Shown piece after piece: positions 4,982 to 6,739 of a DNA stretch of 6,739 bases. The notes below the pieces were generated by a model. The model saw nothing but the letters and a program-made list of their open reading frames with translations, was not told where the DNA came from and made no database searches. Within the stretch, counting starts at the first letter, position 1, and every line of letters begins with the position of its first letter. Both the position numbers and the translations under genes were made by a program. The stretch lies in NCBI GenBank assembly GCA_045576735.1, contig JAZNGZ010000084.1, forward strand, positions 1-6,739. Reading direction: 5' to 3'. Source of the stretch: RGIG4079 sp045576735. Its GTDB lineage: Bacteria; Bacteroidota; Bacteroidia; Bacteroidales; Muribaculaceae.

Positions 4982-6739
4982 ATGAGTTTCTTTGATAAAA
5001 ATAATGATGCTGATAAAACCAAGACTGAAAAAAATGAGTCAGGTCCCTTTCTGCCTATAGGAACATATTTGGCATCGAAACAATATCGCATCACAAAGCA
5101 CCTTGGAGAGGGTGGATTTGGCAAAACCTATTTGGTAGAGAACTCATTTGGAAAACAATATGTAATAAAGGAGTTTTATATTGCTGATATTTGTTCTCGC
5201 GCTAATACCGGCGAGGTTACTGTGACGTCGGTCACAAAACAACAACTCTTTAAAGACCAACGCAAGAAATTCCGCGATGAGGCATGTCGTCTCAATGAGT
5301 TCAATCACCCTAATATTGTTAAGGTGTCGGCGCTTTTTGAGGAAAACGACACATCTTATTATGTGATGGATTATATCGACGGAATGTCGTTGGCGCAAAA
5401 AATCAAGAAAGGGAAACTCACGGAGCAACAGATATTGAAATATCTAGACGATATACTCAACGCCCTCGATTATATCCATGAAAAAGGGGTGGTACACTAC
5501 GACCTCAAGCCGGGCAATATCATGCTCGATAAAAACGACAATGCCGTGCTTATTGACTTCGGCTCAAGCAAGCATTTCAACACTCAGTCGCTCAACGAAA
5601 CATATATGAGCACCTCAAATCCCCCTTTTACTCCGGGCTTTGCCCCCTTTGAGCAAATACATGGCAAAAAAGAGGAGATGGGACGCCATAGCGACATATA
5701 CGCCTTGGGAGCTACATTATATAAAATGTACACACGCAAAAATCCCCCTTCGCTCAATGAAGTAGCATCACACGGAATACCCGAGGTGCCAAATGCTTCA
5801 CCTCTGATGCAATCAATAATCAAAAAAGCAATGGCATTTGTGGCTAAAGACCGCATAAAATCAGTTGCCGAGTTTCGCACAATGCTTAATGGCAAAGAGC
5901 CGACACATTCCCCCGGCGCAACCGTTATGACAAAACCTGCCACCGACAATAAAACCGTAGTGGTAGAAAAATACACCTCTCAAATAAAAAAACATTTGAG
6001 TAGCCTCTCCAAAAGAAATAAAATAATCATAGGAGCAGCAATAATAGCCCTTGTTGCAATAATTGCAATTGCTAATATTAATTCTAATAACGAAATAGAC
6101 GGTCCATCACCTTTTTTACAAGGGTCAAAATGTGTACTTGCGAATGGCGACACCGCAATAATTTCTCACCAAGGAGACACTATCAAAATCCTTAAAAAGA
6201 CACCTTCATTTAAGACATTTACTGAAACTGTCAACGGCGTTTCATTTAAAATGATTGCAGTAGAGGGTGGCACCTTTAAAATGGGTTCCAACGACAGCAT
6301 AGCTCATGACAATGAAAAACCGGTTCACAGTGTCACATTAAGTGATTATTATATAGGAGAAACCGAGGTCACCCAAGAATTGTGGAAAGCAGTGATGGGT
6401 ACTAGTCCATCAAGTTTTAAAGGTTCAAACAAACCGGTAGAGAGGGTTTCATGGAACGACTGCCAGGAGTTTATCAAGAAACTAAATCAACTAACCGGCA
6501 ATGAATTCCGCTTGCCCACCGAAGCGGAGTGGGAATATGCTGCTCGCGGTGGCAATAAGAGCCGTGGATATAAATATGCAGGGAGCAACAGTATTGATGA
6601 AGTGGCGTGGTATAGAGATAATGCTTATGATGTAGGGAATCGCAGTCCTGCCTATGGCACCCACCCTGTTGGCACCAAGTCACCCAATGAATTAGGAATA
6701 TATGATATGAGTGGAAATGTATGGGAATGGTGTAGTGAT
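4982..6739 (+). CDS. Second transmembrane Ser/Thr kinase with FGE-like ectodomain (partial, cut by the window end)
   Basis: An uninterrupted frame of 586 codons from ATG 4982 to the last base, with no stop. It is a paralogue of the gene 141 bp upstream. Kinase domain about 35-305: glycine loop GEGGFG 42-47, ATP-binding K63, helix-C E100, catalytic loop HYDLKPGN 172-179 (D174), DFG 192-194, APFEQ 221-225, DIYALG 238-243. Tyr replaces the HRD arginine, so it is also non-RD. A single membrane helix lies at about 348-364 after a basic SKRNK stretch. A short periplasmic stalk precedes an FGE/SUMF1 domain from about 417: EGGTFKMG 428-435, RLPTEAEWEYAARGG 510-524 and YDMSGNVWEWCSD 574-586. The window ends before the RGGSW...GFRLA tail, so about 60-65 residues are missing if it matches its neighbour, and the catalytic Cys positions cannot be judged. 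Linker, membrane helix and stalk differ from the first copy, and the central FGE insert is shorter. Kinase domains are about half identical by eye. Confidence 0.9.
   Translation, partial: MSFFDKNNDADKTKTEKNESGPFLPIGTYLASKQYRITKHLGEGGFGKTYLVENSFGKQYVIKEFYIADICSRANTGEVTVTSVTKQQLFKDQRKKFRDEACRLNEFNHPNIVKVSALFEENDTSYYVMDYIDGMSLAQKIKKGKLTEQQILKYLDDILNALDYIHEKGVVHYDLKPGNIMLDKNDNAVLIDFGSSKHFNTQSLNETYMSTSNPPFTPGFAPFEQIHGKKEEMGRHSDIYALGATLYKMYTRKNPPSLNEVASHGIPEVPNASPLMQSIIKKAMAFVAKDRIKSVAEFRTMLNGKEPTHSPGATVMTKPATDNKTVVVEKYTSQIKKHLSSLSKRNKIIIGAAIIALVAIIAIANINSNNEIDGPSPFLQGSKCVLANGDTAIISHQGDTIKILKKTPSFKTFTETVNGVSFKMIAVEGGTFKMGSNDSIAHDNEKPVHSVTLSDYYIGETEVTQELWKAVMGTSPSSFKGSNKPVERVSWNDCQEFIKKLNQLTGNEFRLPTEAEWEYAARGGNKSRGYKYAGSNSIDEVAWYRDNAYDVGNRSPAYGTHPVGTKSPNELGIYDMSGNVWEWCSD

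Noticed and set aside
4037..5976. Minus-strand frames of 65-130 codons across the kinase genes, including one at 5584-5976
   Set aside because: They are antisense to conserved kinase and FGE motifs, with no promoter or recognisable protein features. The plus-strand frames are intact through the same stretches.
1..6739. CRISPR array, tRNA/rRNA genes, insertion sequence or attachment site
   Set aside because: No regularly spaced repeats, cloverleaf-like segments, transposase frames or flanking duplications were seen on either strand.

Overview
The window looks like chromosomal DNA from a member of the Bacteroidales, probably a gut Bacteroides/Prevotella/Muribaculaceae-type organism. The family is uncertain. 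The support is: a secreted type I pullulanase of the size usual in Bacteroides; a small exported protein shaped like a type IX secretion sorting tail; Ser/Thr kinase-SUMF1 fusions of a kind common in this order; AT-rich intergenic DNA; and promoter-like pairs matching the Bacteroidota -33 TTTG / -7 TAnnTTTG pattern upstream of genes that lack a clear Shine-Dalgarno site.

Layout. Positions 1-178 hold no convincing gene. There is a good plus-strand intrinsic terminator (59-101) for something to the left, and a weaker hairpin (114-139) that may end the leftward transcript. A leftward two-gene unit follows: a 103-aa exported protein (2550-2239), then pulA (2200-179), 38 bp apart and probably co-transcribed from a promoter at 2611-2580. 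The 283-bp gap 2551-2833 is a divergent promoter region. Rightward lie two paralogous genes. The first (2834-4840) is complete at 668 aa. The second (4982-6739) is an uninterrupted frame of 586 codons that runs off the window.

Both rightward proteins have the same build: cytoplasmic Ser/Thr kinase, low-complexity linker, one membrane helix, and a C-terminal formylglycine-generating-enzyme-like (SUMF1, C-type-lectin fold) domain that should lie in the periplasm. They look like receptor kinases whose ectodomain is an FGE fold. In the complete copy the two catalytic cysteines of true FGE are absent, so ligand binding or sensing is more likely than sulfatase maturation. The C-terminal loop of that domain also resembles the place where diversity-generating retroelements write variation, but no template repeat or reverse transcriptase is in the window.

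The pullulanase unit debranches alpha-1,6-linked glucans in the periplasm or at the surface. A functional tie between it and the kinases is suggested only by the shared divergent promoter region. The tandem receptor-like kinases are the most interesting part of the window.
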